DNA from: Adlercreutzia mucosicola DSM 19490
Lineage (GTDB): Bacteria > Actinomycetota > Coriobacteriia > Coriobacteriales > Eggerthellaceae
DNA length: 64,000 nt
Assembly: GCF_000422625.1 (NCBI RefSeq)
Contig: NZ_AUGK01000005.1
Location: 62,001-126,000 of the forward strand
Direction of reading: 5' to 3'
A program made the translations under genes and the position numbers. A model generated the notes under the pieces. The model saw nothing but the letters and a program-made list of their open reading frames with translations, did not search any database and was not told the DNA's origin. This document shows, piece after piece, positions 54,908 through 63,103 of this stretch. The stretch's first letter is position 1; every line of letters starts with the position of its first letter.

Positions 54908-56312
54908 ATGAGATTCTTCATGACCGCTTTCAGCCAGACCCCCCCCCCATGCCGTTCGCATCGCTATTGCCGCGCTCTGCGCCCTGACCCTTCTCGCCCC
55001 TGCGAGCGCCTGGGCCGCGCCCGATGCAACTGACGCGGAGGCGCCGCCATCCGAGGTGATCACTGGCACGGCGCCCGCGCAACCCGCGCCCTGGCTGCCC
55101 GCGGGTTGGAGCTTGACTGACGATGACGCCTGGCACTACGGCAACGCCGACGGCACGTCGCGGGTCGGCTGGCTCTGGGATAGGGGCTCCTGGTACTACC
55201 TCGACCCCACCCGCGACGGCGCCATGGCCACGGGCTGGGCGCAGGTTGACGGCACCTGGTACTACCTGAGCGGCTCGGGGGCCATGCTCACCGGCTGGCA
55301 GCAGCTCGGGGGCACCTGGTACTACCTCGACAGCTCGGGAGCCATGGCCGAGGGCTGGCAATATCTCGGAGGCAGCTGGTACTACTTGTGGCCCGACTCC
55401 GGCGCCATGGCCGAGGGCTGGGCGCGCGTCGACGGCACCTGGTACTACCTCAGCGGCTCGGGGGCCATGCTCACCGGCTGGCAGCAGCTCGGGGGCACCT
55501 GGTACTACCTCAACGGCTCGGGAGCCATGGCCGAGGGCTGGCAGTATCTCGGCGGCAGCTGGTACTATCTGTGGCCCGCCTCCGGTGCCATGGCCACGGG
55601 GTGGATCGACCTGGACGGCATCTGGTACTACCTGAAGGGCTCGGGGGCCATGGTCGCGAACCAGTGGATGGGCGACTACTACCTCATGGGCGACGGCACC
55701 ATGGCCACCAATCGCTGGATCGGGGAATACTACGTCGGCAACGACGGTCTGTGGAACAGCGCGGGCCCTGGCTATTCTTCGGCGGCACGGTTCCTGAACA
55801 TTCAATGGGCCGGCCAGCCAAACAGCTACTACTGCGGCCCCACTTCGGGCTATATGGTACTGCGACACCTGGGCGCCTTCGGCGCCGCCGACGGAACGCC
55901 GCTCACCATCAACAATGTCGCGCGCTTCATGGGCGCCACTCCCGCGGGCGTCTTTCTGGAAACGCGGGACTTCGAGCGCGGCATCAACCGCTGGCTCGGC
56001 TGGGACGCCTACTACACGATTCCCCATCCCTCCTATGAGACGGTGCGCGACGCCGTGCTGCGCTCCTTCGACACCGGCTACCCCGTGGTGGTGCATACCT
56101 GGGAGGGCAACGGCCGCTACTACAACGGCCATCGCAGCTCTATGGGACACCTCATGGTGGTGGACGGCTACGATCCGGAAACCGACGCTGTCTACCTCGT
56201 CGACCCCTGGGCTGGCGTATCGGGGGCCTCGGCTCAGAAGTTCTGGTACGGCGGTCTGCGCGAGTTCACCAACACGTTCATCAACCCCTATCGCGGCATC
56301 TACACCCACTAA
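54908..56312 (+). CDS. C39-like cysteine peptidase with choline-binding-type repeats, frameshifted at a poly-C tract
   Basis: ATG 54908 has AGGGGAG upstream but runs into a run of ten C (54939-54948), after which the frame is wrong by one base. Removing one C gives a normal signal peptide (MRFFMTAFSQTPPHAVRIAI, then AALCALTLLAPASAWA) joined to the long downstream frame. That frame has ten or so repeats (GWxxxxGTWYYLxxSGAMA), then a papain-like domain with YYCGPTSGY (Cys codon 55833), GHLMVVDGYDP (His codon 56148) and VDPWAG. C39-type peptidases cut proteins or peptides; the target is unknown. An internal start at 55056 would lack any export signal. Confidence 0.82.
54939..54948 (+). repeat. 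Ten-C homopolymer in the signal-peptide coding region
   Basis: Ten consecutive C residues lie 31 nt after the start codon. Nine would keep the reading frame. Such tracts change length by slippage and switch surface genes ON and OFF. Confidence 0.8.
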
Positions 56313-56656
56313 GGTCGCGGAGAGAGGATCCCACGAGCAGTGCTCCATCGGGCCGCGAGTGCATCGGTCAGCACCGCACCCCCTCCCGCGTCCCGTAGGG
56401 GCGGGCTTCAGCCCGCTCGCCCCAGCCGACACCCCAGATCCGAGGTCCACCGCCCCCACCCGCTCCTCGGCTCCGCCCCCCCCCTCTCTCTCACCCCTCC
56501 CCATCCACAACGGCACCCACCACAGGGCGCCGTTCTCCTTTCCCCTTCCCCATTGTTCAATTTTATTTCTAACTAATATGTTTCTGAACACTTTAATGTG
56601 CTAGTATCTCTAAACATATTCAGATGAACATTGGAGCGAATCGAGGTATCATTATT
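56313..56656. other. Intergenic region upstream of the lic pair
   Basis: It contains a dispersed palindrome (CGTAGGGGCGGGCTTCAGCC, 56394-56416), a C/T-rich stretch, and an AT-rich promoter region (56560-56640). I see no gene in it. The small frames here lack ribosome-binding sites. Confidence 0.55.
56575..56620 (+). promoter_or_regulatory. Inverted-repeat operator around the lic promoter
   Basis: AATATGTTT (56575-56583) and AAACATATT (56612-56620) are perfect inverted repeats. Between them lies a TAGTAT box near 56602-56607. The N-terminal winged helix of the next gene is a natural candidate to bind here. Confidence 0.5.
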
Positions 56657-58438
56657 ATGAGTCTGGGCAAGAACGAGTTCCTCGTCCTACGGGAAATCGT
56701 GTTGCACCCCCATCGCGCGCAGCGCAAGATCGCCGAGACCACGGGGCTTTCCCTGGGCACGGTCAACGGCACGGTGAAATCCCTGACCGCCCAGGGCCTC
56801 ATCGCGGAGGGCGGCCCCACCGAGGGCGGCATCGCGGCCCTGGCTCCCTACAAGGTGGACAATGCCGTCATCTTGGCGGCGGGACTGTCCTCCCGCTTCG
56901 CCCCCATCTCCTACGAGAAGCCCAAGGGGCTTTTGAAGGTACGTGGCGAGGTGCTCATCGAGCGCCAGATCGAGCAGCTGCTGGCCGCGGGTATCACTGA
57001 CATCACTGTGGTGGTGGGATACAAGAAGGAGTACTTCTTCTACCTGGAGGACAAGTTCGGGGTGTCCATCGTGGTGAACCCCGACTACGCCTCGCGCAAC
57101 AACAGCTCGTCGATCAAGCGGGTGGAGGACCGCCTCGGCAACACCTACATCTGCTCGTCGGACGACTACTTCACCGAGAACCCCTTCGAGCCCTACGTGT
57201 GGAAGGCCTACTACGCGGTGGAGTATGCGGAAGGGCCCACGGCCGAATGGTGCGTCACCACCGGCGCCCACGACCGCATCACCGCCGTCACCATCGGCGG
57301 GACCGACGCCTGGTACATGATCGGACACGTCTACTTCGACCGCGCCTTCTCCGCCGCCTACGTGCCGCTGCTCGACGCCGTCTACGACAACCCGGCCACC
57401 GTCGAAAAGCTGTGGGAGCACATCTACCTCGATCAAATCAAGGACCTCGACATGATGGCGCGCCGCTACCCCGCCGGCACCATCTTCGAGTTCGACAGCC
57501 TCGACGAGGTGCGCGCGTTCGACCCCCTGTTCCTGGAGAACCTCGACTCGGAGGTGTTCGACAACATCGTGGCCACCCTCGGCTGCACCAAGGGCGAGAT
57601 CCACGACGTGTACCCTCTGAAGCAGGGGCTCACCAACCTCTCGTGCCACTTCGCCACCGCCGACGGCGAGTACGTGTACCGCCATCCCGGCATCGGCACC
57701 GAGGCCATGATCGACCGCACGAGCGAGACCGCCGCCCAGAAGATCGCCCACGGCCTCGGCATCGACGACACGTTCATCCACGAGGACGAGCGCGGCTGGA
57801 AGATCTCGCGCTTCATCGGCGGGGCGCGCAACCTCGACCCGCGCAACGACGCGGAAGTGGCCCGCGCCATGGCCATCGCACGCATGATCCACGAGTCGGG
57901 TGCCACGGTGGACAACACGTTCGACTTCTACACCGAGAGCCTGCACTACGAGCAGCTGCTGCGCGAGAAGGGCCCTATCGACGTGCCCGGCTACCGGGAG
58001 ATGGCCGAGGCGGCCCGCCGCGTGAAGGAGTACGCCGACGGCGACGGCGCGCCGATCTGCCTCACCCACAACGATTTCTTCTACCTGAACTTCCTCATTG
58101 ACGGCGACGACCACCTCTACCTCATCGACTGGGAGTACGCCGGGCTCGCCGACTACGCGAGCGACTTCGGCACCTATGTGGTGTGCTGCGAGTGCAGCGA
58201 GCAGGAGGCCCTGCGGGCGCTGGAACATTATTTCGACCGCAAGCCCACCTTCGAGGAAGTGCGCCACAACTTCGCCTACGTGGCCCTGGCCGGCTGGTGC
58301 TGGTACGTCTGGAGCCTCGTGAAGGAGGCCGAGGGCGATTTCGTGGGCGAGTGGCTCTATATCTACTACAACTACGCGAAGAAATATCTGGGGAAAGTGC
58401 TGCGCTGGTACGACGAGTCTTTTTACACGGAAGGATAG
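56657..58438 (+). CDS. Three-domain HTH - phosphocholine cytidylyltransferase (LicC) - choline kinase (LicA) protein
   Basis: I start at MSLGKNEFLV (56657), where GAGG lies about 10 nt upstream. An ATG 33 nt earlier has no site. The 593-residue chain has a winged helix at 1-62 (AQRKIAETTGLSLGTVNGTV), a nucleotidyltransferase at about 68-300 (VILAAGLSSRFAPISYEKPK, SSDDYF), and a choline-kinase/APH-like domain at about 325-593 (LKQGLTNLSCHF, THNDFFYLNFL with His471 and Asp473, IDWEYAG). LicA makes phosphocholine and LicC makes CDP-choline; in pneumococcus and Haemophilus they are separate proteins. The DNA-binding domain suggests self-control through the inverted repeat upstream. Ethanolamine or another amino alcohol could be the substrate. 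Confidence 0.88.
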   Translation: MSLGKNEFLVLREIVLHPHRAQRKIAETTGLSLGTVNGTVKSLTAQGLIAEGGPTEGGIAALAPYKVDNAVILAAGLSSRFAPISYEKPKGLLKVRGEVLIERQIEQLLAAGITDITVVVGYKKEYFFYLEDKFGVSIVVNPDYASRNNSSSIKRVEDRLGNTYICSSDDYFTENPFEPYVWKAYYAVEYAEGPTAEWCVTTGAHDRITAVTIGGTDAWYMIGHVYFDRAFSAAYVPLLDAVYDNPATVEKLWEHIYLDQIKDLDMMARRYPAGTIFEFDSLDEVRAFDPLFLENLDSEVFDNIVATLGCTKGEIHDVYPLKQGLTNLSCHFATADGEYVYRHPGIGTEAMIDRTSETAAQKIAHGLGIDDTFIHEDERGWKISRFIGGARNLDPRNDAEVARAMAIARMIHESGATVDNTFDFYTESLHYEQLLREKGPIDVPGYREMAEAARRVKEYADGDGAPICLTHNDFFYLNFLIDGDDHLYLIDWEYAGLADYASDFGTYVVCCECSEQEALRALEHYFDRKPTFEEVRHNFAYVALAGWCWYVWSLVKEAEGDFVGEWLYIYYNYAKKYLGKVLRWYDESFYTEG

Positions 58439-58441
58439 GCC

Positions 58442-59386
58442 ATGAAATACGGACTTATGAGCGGCTGCCTTTGGGGTTTGGACACGGTGATTCTGGGCAT
58501 TGCCCTGACCATGGTGCCCTTTATCGGAACGGCCGAGGCCATCGCGCTGGGGGCCATCGTCAGCTCGGCACTCCATGATGTGTTCTGCGCCCTGTGGCTC
58601 TTGCTGTACATGGGCGTGCGCGGGCGCTTGAAGGACACGCTGGCGGCCCTAAAGACCCGCAGCGGCAAGGTGGTCATGCTGGGCGCCCTGCTCGGCGGAC
58701 CTTTGGGCATGACCGGCTACGTGATCGCCATCAACAACATCGGCGCGGGCTACACGGCCATCATCTCGTCGTTCTACCCCGCCTTCGGCACCCTCATGGC
58801 CGTGCTGCTGCTGAAGGAGAAGATCACGGCCGGGCGTCTGATCGCGCTGTTCGTGGCCCTGGGCGGCATCATCGCCATGGGGTATTTGTCCGCCGACACC
58901 ACCGTGGTGGGCGATCCCACCATAGGTCTGATCGCCGCCATCGTCACCGTAGTCGGCTGGGGCTCCGAGGCGGTGCTGTGCGCCTGGGGCATGCGCGATG
59001 ACGCCGTGGACAACGAGACGGCCCTGCAGATTCGCGAGACCACCTCGGCGATCGTGTACCTCTTCGTGATCCTGCCCATCTTCGGCGCCTGGATGTTCAC
59101 CTGGACGAGCCTGCCCACCTTCGGAGTGGGCGTGGTGGCCCTGGCGGCCCTGGCCGGCACCGCCTCCTACCTGTTCTACTATAAGGGCATCGCCACCATC
59201 GGCGCGGCGAAGGGCATGGCGTTGAACATCTCGTATTCGGCCTGGGCCGTGCTGTTCGGTCTCATCCTGCTGGGCAGCGTGCCCGGTCCCGTGGAGATCA
59301 TCTGCTGTGTTGCCATCCTGTGCGGCACCATCCTGGCCGCCTGCGACTGGAAAGAGCTGTTCAGCCGCACGAAAGGGCAGGCGTAA
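58442..59386 (+). CDS. licB: LicB-like choline permease (DMT/EamA superfamily)
   Basis: This 314-residue protein has ten hydrophobic segments and two EamA-like halves (GPLGMTGYVIAINNIGAGYT, GWGSEAVLCAWGMRDDAVDN, and the C-terminal GAAKGMALNISYSAWAVLFG). It begins 3 nt after the LicC-LicA gene with AAGGA in the end of that gene. LicB proteins import choline for phosphorylcholine decoration. Operon position next to the kinase makes this assignment firm. A bidirectional terminator follows at 59465. Confidence 0.9.
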   Translation: MKYGLMSGCLWGLDTVILGIALTMVPFIGTAEAIALGAIVSSALHDVFCALWLLLYMGVRGRLKDTLAALKTRSGKVVMLGALLGGPLGMTGYVIAINNIGAGYTAIISSFYPAFGTLMAVLLLKEKITAGRLIALFVALGGIIAMGYLSADTTVVGDPTIGLIAAIVTVVGWGSEAVLCAWGMRDDAVDNETALQIRETTSAIVYLFVILPIFGAWMFTWTSLPTFGVGVVALAALAGTASYLFYYKGIATIGAAKGMALNISYSAWAVLFGLILLGSVPGPVEIICCVAILCGTILAACDWKELFSRTKGQA

Positions 59387-59464
59387 GGAAGAGGGAGAGC
59401 GCTAGGGGCGGCCGCGTGAGAAGATGCGGGCCGCTCCTGTCCCGCCCCTCCATTGACCCAAGAG

Positions 59465-59498
59465 AAAGGCCCCCGCAGCTACGGCTGTGGGGGCCTTT
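59465..59498. terminator. Bidirectional terminator between licB and the convergent choline-repeat gene
   Basis: AAAGGCCCCCGCAGC (59465-59479) and GCTGTGGGGGCCTTT (59484-59498) form a near-perfect 15-bp stem with T-runs on both strands. Confidence 0.92.
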
Positions 59499-59531
59499 GT
59501 TTGTGCGATTAAGCGTTTTCAGCGAGCGCGC

Positions 59532-60731
59532 TTAGCGAGCGCATACGCTGCAAGCGCGATCCTTGCCAGACTCAGCAATGGTGCCCGACTTGATGTTGTC
59601 GGACTGCTTCAGCGTTGTGCAATTCTGGCTGGTGTGGTACACCGTACCATTGTCCACCCAATACACCGTAACAGCGTTCTCATCGTAGTTCGGGATCCAC
59701 TTGCCGTCAGCGCCGACGTAGTAGTTGCCAATCCAGGCATTGGTGGCCATGGCGCCCGAACCGGTCAGGTAATAGTCGCCAACCCACTTGCTAGCCTGCA
59801 TGGCACCGGAGCCGTTGGCGTAATACCAGGTGCCGTCTACGTCGAACCAGCCCGTGGCCATCGCGCCAGAAACAGGGTTGAGATAGTACCAGGCGTTGCC
59901 GATCCACTGCCAGCCAGTCTGCATGGCGCCGGAGGCCGCCAGGTAGTACCAGATGCCGCCCTGGTTCAGCCAGCCGGTCTCCATGGAGCCGGAGCCGTTC
60001 AGGTAGTACCAGGTACCGTCGATCTCAGCCCAGCCGGTGGCCATGGCACCGGTCTCGGGATCCAGGTAGTACCAGGAACCGCCGATCCACTGCCAGCCGG
60101 TCTGCATGGCGCCGGAGGCCGCCAGGTAGTACCAGGTGCCGCCCTGGTTCAGCCAGCCGGTCTCCATGGCGCCGGAGCCGTTCATGAAGTACCAGGCACC
60201 ATCAATGTCCCACCAACCGACCAGCATGTCGGGATCCAGGTAGTACCAGGTGCCGCCGACCTTCTCCCAGCCGAACGCCATCGCTCCGCCGTCCTTGAAA
60301 TACAGCCAGCTCGACACGCCCTCGGGGATATAACCGCCGTACAGCAGTTCAACAAACTCGGAACCCCAGTGCCAACCAGTCACCATCCAGCCGTTCTGAT
60401 CGAAGTAGTAGAACTCGCCCTCGCCGTTGGTCTCGATGTACTGGTAGCCCACCGCGTAGGTGCCATCCTCGTACTCGAACCACCAGCCGCCCTTGGACTG
60501 CATCCAGTAGCCCGGAGTCAGCTCGTCACCGTCGACGTCCTCGTCCACCGTGAGGGCAGACACGTTCAGGCTCTCAACCGGCGCGCCTTGATCGGCGTAC
60601 GCAGCCTGGGCCCCCAGCCCCATCGTCGAGAGGGCCACCGCGGCGACCACAGCGATGCAGCACGCCCACAGCTTCACCCACTTCGACGAGAAGCTCCGAG
60701 CCTGCTCGGACATTACATTACCCATACTCAT
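59532..60731 (-). CDS. Secreted choline-binding-type repeat protein with a Cys-rich C-terminal tail
   Basis: I start at MSMGNVMSEQ (60731), just after GAAGGAGAG. The 399-residue protein has a long polar N-region and signal peptide (VKLWACCIAVVAAVALSTMG, cleavage near AAYADQ). About 13 repeats (GWxxxxGTWYYLxxSGAMxT) follow, ending near residue 345. The last 45 residues are a separate small module with VYHTSQNCTTLKQSDNIKSG and RACSVCAR. Its Cys pattern (C...CxxC) recurs at the end of various Gram-positive secreted proteins and may bind metal. No enzyme domain is seen, so the repeats make up most of the protein. Confidence 0.88.
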   Translation of the reverse strand: MSMGNVMSEQARSFSSKWVKLWACCIAVVAAVALSTMGLGAQAAYADQGAPVESLNVSALTVDEDVDGDELTPGYWMQSKGGWWFEYEDGTYAVGYQYIETNGEGEFYYFDQNGWMVTGWHWGSEFVELLYGGYIPEGVSSWLYFKDGGAMAFGWEKVGGTWYYLDPDMLVGWWDIDGAWYFMNGSGAMETGWLNQGGTWYYLAASGAMQTGWQWIGGSWYYLDPETGAMATGWAEIDGTWYYLNGSGSMETGWLNQGGIWYYLAASGAMQTGWQWIGNAWYYLNPVSGAMATGWFDVDGTWYYANGSGAMQASKWVGDYYLTGSGAMATNAWIGNYYVGADGKWIPNYDENAVTVYWVDNGTVYHTSQNCTTLKQSDNIKSGTIAESGKDRACSVCAR

Positions 60732-60885
60732 CACTCTCCTTCTCATAGCGCCTCCGACCTGGAGGCATTCTCTGACAAGCAATCCCAGAATATCACACTT
60801 CGGTAACAGGATGTTGCGCGACGGCCATTGGAAGCGGTTTCATTATTTGCAACGTTATTCGTTTTTATGCAATTGATTAAAAGAA

Positions 60886-60924
60886 AAAGACCTCGCTGCC
60901 AGTCGATCAAACTGGCAGCGAGGT
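60886..60924 (-). terminator. Terminator of the GH25 gene
   Basis: On the minus strand ACCTCGCTGCCAGT, a 7-nt loop and ACTGGCAGCGAGGT form a perfect 14-bp stem, followed by CTTTTTCTTTT. Confidence 0.93.
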
Positions 60925-60966
60925 CCTGCGACAACACCTCGCATTGAGGCGATCGCGCCCGTCTCC

Positions 60967-62835
60967 CTAGCGAGTGGCGTCCCACAACCCCGAGGAGTTC
61001 ACGTGGTAGGGCCCGATCCACGTGTCAGTCAACATGGCGCCAGAACCGCCCACATAATAATTGCCGATCCAGCAGCTCGCCGCCATGGCGCCGGACCCGT
61101 AAAGATAGTACCAGGTGCCACCGAGGTTGAGCCATCCGGTGGCCATGGCGCCCGAGGAGTTCAGATAATACCAGGCGTCACCGAGGTTGAGCCATCCCGT
61201 GACCATGGCACCGCTCCCATTGAGGTAGTACCAAGTACCCCACAGATTCAGCCACTCCGTGGCCATGGCACCGGAACCATGCAGGTAGTACCAGGTGCCT
61301 CCGAGGTTGAGCCAACCAGTCTGCATGGCACCGGAGCCGCTCAGATAGTACCACGCGCCACCCACAAGCTGCCAGCCTGTCTGCATTGCTCCCGAGCCAT
61401 TCAGGTAGTACCAGGTGTCACCGAGGTTGAGCCATCCGGTGGCCATGGCGCCCGAGGAGCTCAGATAGTACCAGGTGCCGCCTAGATCAAGCCACCCCGT
61501 GGCCATGGCGCCGCTGCCGTGGAAGTAGTACCAGGCGCCCCCGATCAACTGCCAGCCCGTCTGCATGGCGCCGGAGCCGTTCAGGTAGTACCAGGTGCCG
61601 TCCAGGTTCAGCCAGCCGGTCTGCATAACGCCGGAGCCGTTCATGTAGTACCAGGCGCCGTTGACCCACTGCCAGCCGGTCAGGTTGTTGCCGTTGGCGT
61701 CGCGCAGGTACCACGTCGACCCGCTCTGCACCCACCGCGTCGAAGGTTCCGGCGCAATCCAGCTGGGAGTGTCAGCCAAACCCGAGCTGGTGGCCGACGA
61801 GAACGGGAAGGCCGTGGTATAGGCGAAGTTCACGTCGCAGTACTTGCGCGGCGTTCCATTCACCAGACCGATGGAGGTGAACTGCCAGATGTCGGTGTTG
61901 GCCACGCCGCACTGGTGGGCGATGTAGGGATAGCGCGCCACCCAACGGCCCCAGCCCTGCCTCTTCATGTTATCGGTGGAGAACACCGGCGCGGTCAGGC
62001 GGTTGTCCCACCAGTCCTTATTCGCGTAGATGCCCACCTTGAAGCCCTCGTTGGCCACCATAGAGCAGAAGCGGTTGGCCATGGCGCCGAGCAGCCCCTT
62101 GTCGAGGCTCGCCTGGCACTTGTCCTCCATATCGTAGTACACCGGCAGATCCAGATCCTGTGGAGCGATACCGTTCTCCTTGAGCACCCGCAGCACGTGG
62201 CGCGCCTCGCCCTCGGCCGAAGACGAGGGACCCAACTCACGAGTGGCGTAGGAGTACAGGTACACGCCCACCTTCAAGCCCGCGGCTTTGGCGCCCCGGT
62301 AGTTCCGGGCGAACCACGTGTCGTCCTGGCGCGGCGTGTCGTTGCCGTAAGCACAGCGAATGATGGCGAAGGTGATACCGTCGGCCTTCACCTGGTTCCA
62401 GTCGATGGCCCGATAGCCCGAGCCGCTCGAGTTGTTGTGGTAAGAGACGTCGATGCCGATCTCCTGCACGCCCGGCACGGAAACGATCTGATTGGCGCCA
62501 TTCGGCGTTTCGCGATAGGTATAGGTGTCCTTGCCGTTCGATCGCGACCAGGTGGAGCGGTAGCTGTCACCGACGTCACTGAACGCGCCGCTGAACAGCT
62601 GGATGCCCTCGTCGGCCAGTTTCTCATTTTCCTCGTAGATCACATTATCGGGGATACCATCGGTGAAGCGGAAGCTGTTCGCCTGCTCACCCGTCGTGTC
62701 CTGGTACTCGGGCTCGGGGATGCCGGCGTATTCGCCACCGGAGGCCCCGCCCGCAGCCTCGGCGAAAGCCAGGGCCGGAACGAGGGAAAGTGCCAGCGTA
62801 GACGCCAGAACCAATCGAAGTGCTCTCTGCTTCAT
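60967..62835 (-). CDS. GH25 lysozyme with choline-binding-type repeats
   Basis: I start at MKQRALRLVLASTLALSLVP (62835), with AAGGAAGG upstream. The frame extends 54 codons further but without a site. The 622-residue protein has a signal peptide (about 1-24) and a 100-residue spacer. A GH25 muramidase domain covers about 120-340: EIGIDVSYHN with a catalytic Asp, GITFAIIRCAYGN, VGVYLYSYA, LPVYYDMED, and DIWQFTS. About 14 repeats (GWLNLGGTWYYLxxSGAMAT) finish the chain. It would cut the glycan backbone of peptidoglycan while bound to choline on the envelope, like pneumococcal LytC or phage Cpl-1 lysozyme. A role in cell separation or remodelling is inferred. Confidence 0.93.
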   Translation of the reverse strand: MKQRALRLVLASTLALSLVPALAFAEAAGGASGGEYAGIPEPEYQDTTGEQANSFRFTDGIPDNVIYEENEKLADEGIQLFSGAFSDVGDSYRSTWSRSNGKDTYTYRETPNGANQIVSVPGVQEIGIDVSYHNNSSGSGYRAIDWNQVKADGITFAIIRCAYGNDTPRQDDTWFARNYRGAKAAGLKVGVYLYSYATRELGPSSSAEGEARHVLRVLKENGIAPQDLDLPVYYDMEDKCQASLDKGLLGAMANRFCSMVANEGFKVGIYANKDWWDNRLTAPVFSTDNMKRQGWGRWVARYPYIAHQCGVANTDIWQFTSIGLVNGTPRKYCDVNFAYTTAFPFSSATSSGLADTPSWIAPEPSTRWVQSGSTWYLRDANGNNLTGWQWVNGAWYYMNGSGVMQTGWLNLDGTWYYLNGSGAMQTGWQLIGGAWYYFHGSGAMATGWLDLGGTWYYLSSSGAMATGWLNLGDTWYYLNGSGAMQTGWQLVGGAWYYLSGSGAMQTGWLNLGGTWYYLHGSGAMATEWLNLWGTWYYLNGSGAMVTGWLNLGDAWYYLNSSGAMATGWLNLGGTWYYLYGSGAMAASCWIGNYYVGGSGAMLTDTWIGPYHVNSSGLWDATR

Positions 62836-63103
62836 TTCTACCTTCCTTAAGCACTCGGTTGACATTCGTAACCCAATCGTCACTAAAGTCTTTGCATGGT
62901 ACCATGGTCGCAGGGCCTTCGCAATCTCGAAAAGCCCCGAAACCTCCCTCTGGCCACATTCCCCTTTTTCCTGTTCAACAGCGGAATGCAACCGCATCTG
63001 CCCCCTTTAATTGTCGGCAAAATGTGATACCATCGCGAACGGAAGAAGGAGAAACGCGATAGGCAGGATGACGCGCGCGAGCGCGCCTACGGAGGAGAGT
63101 GAT

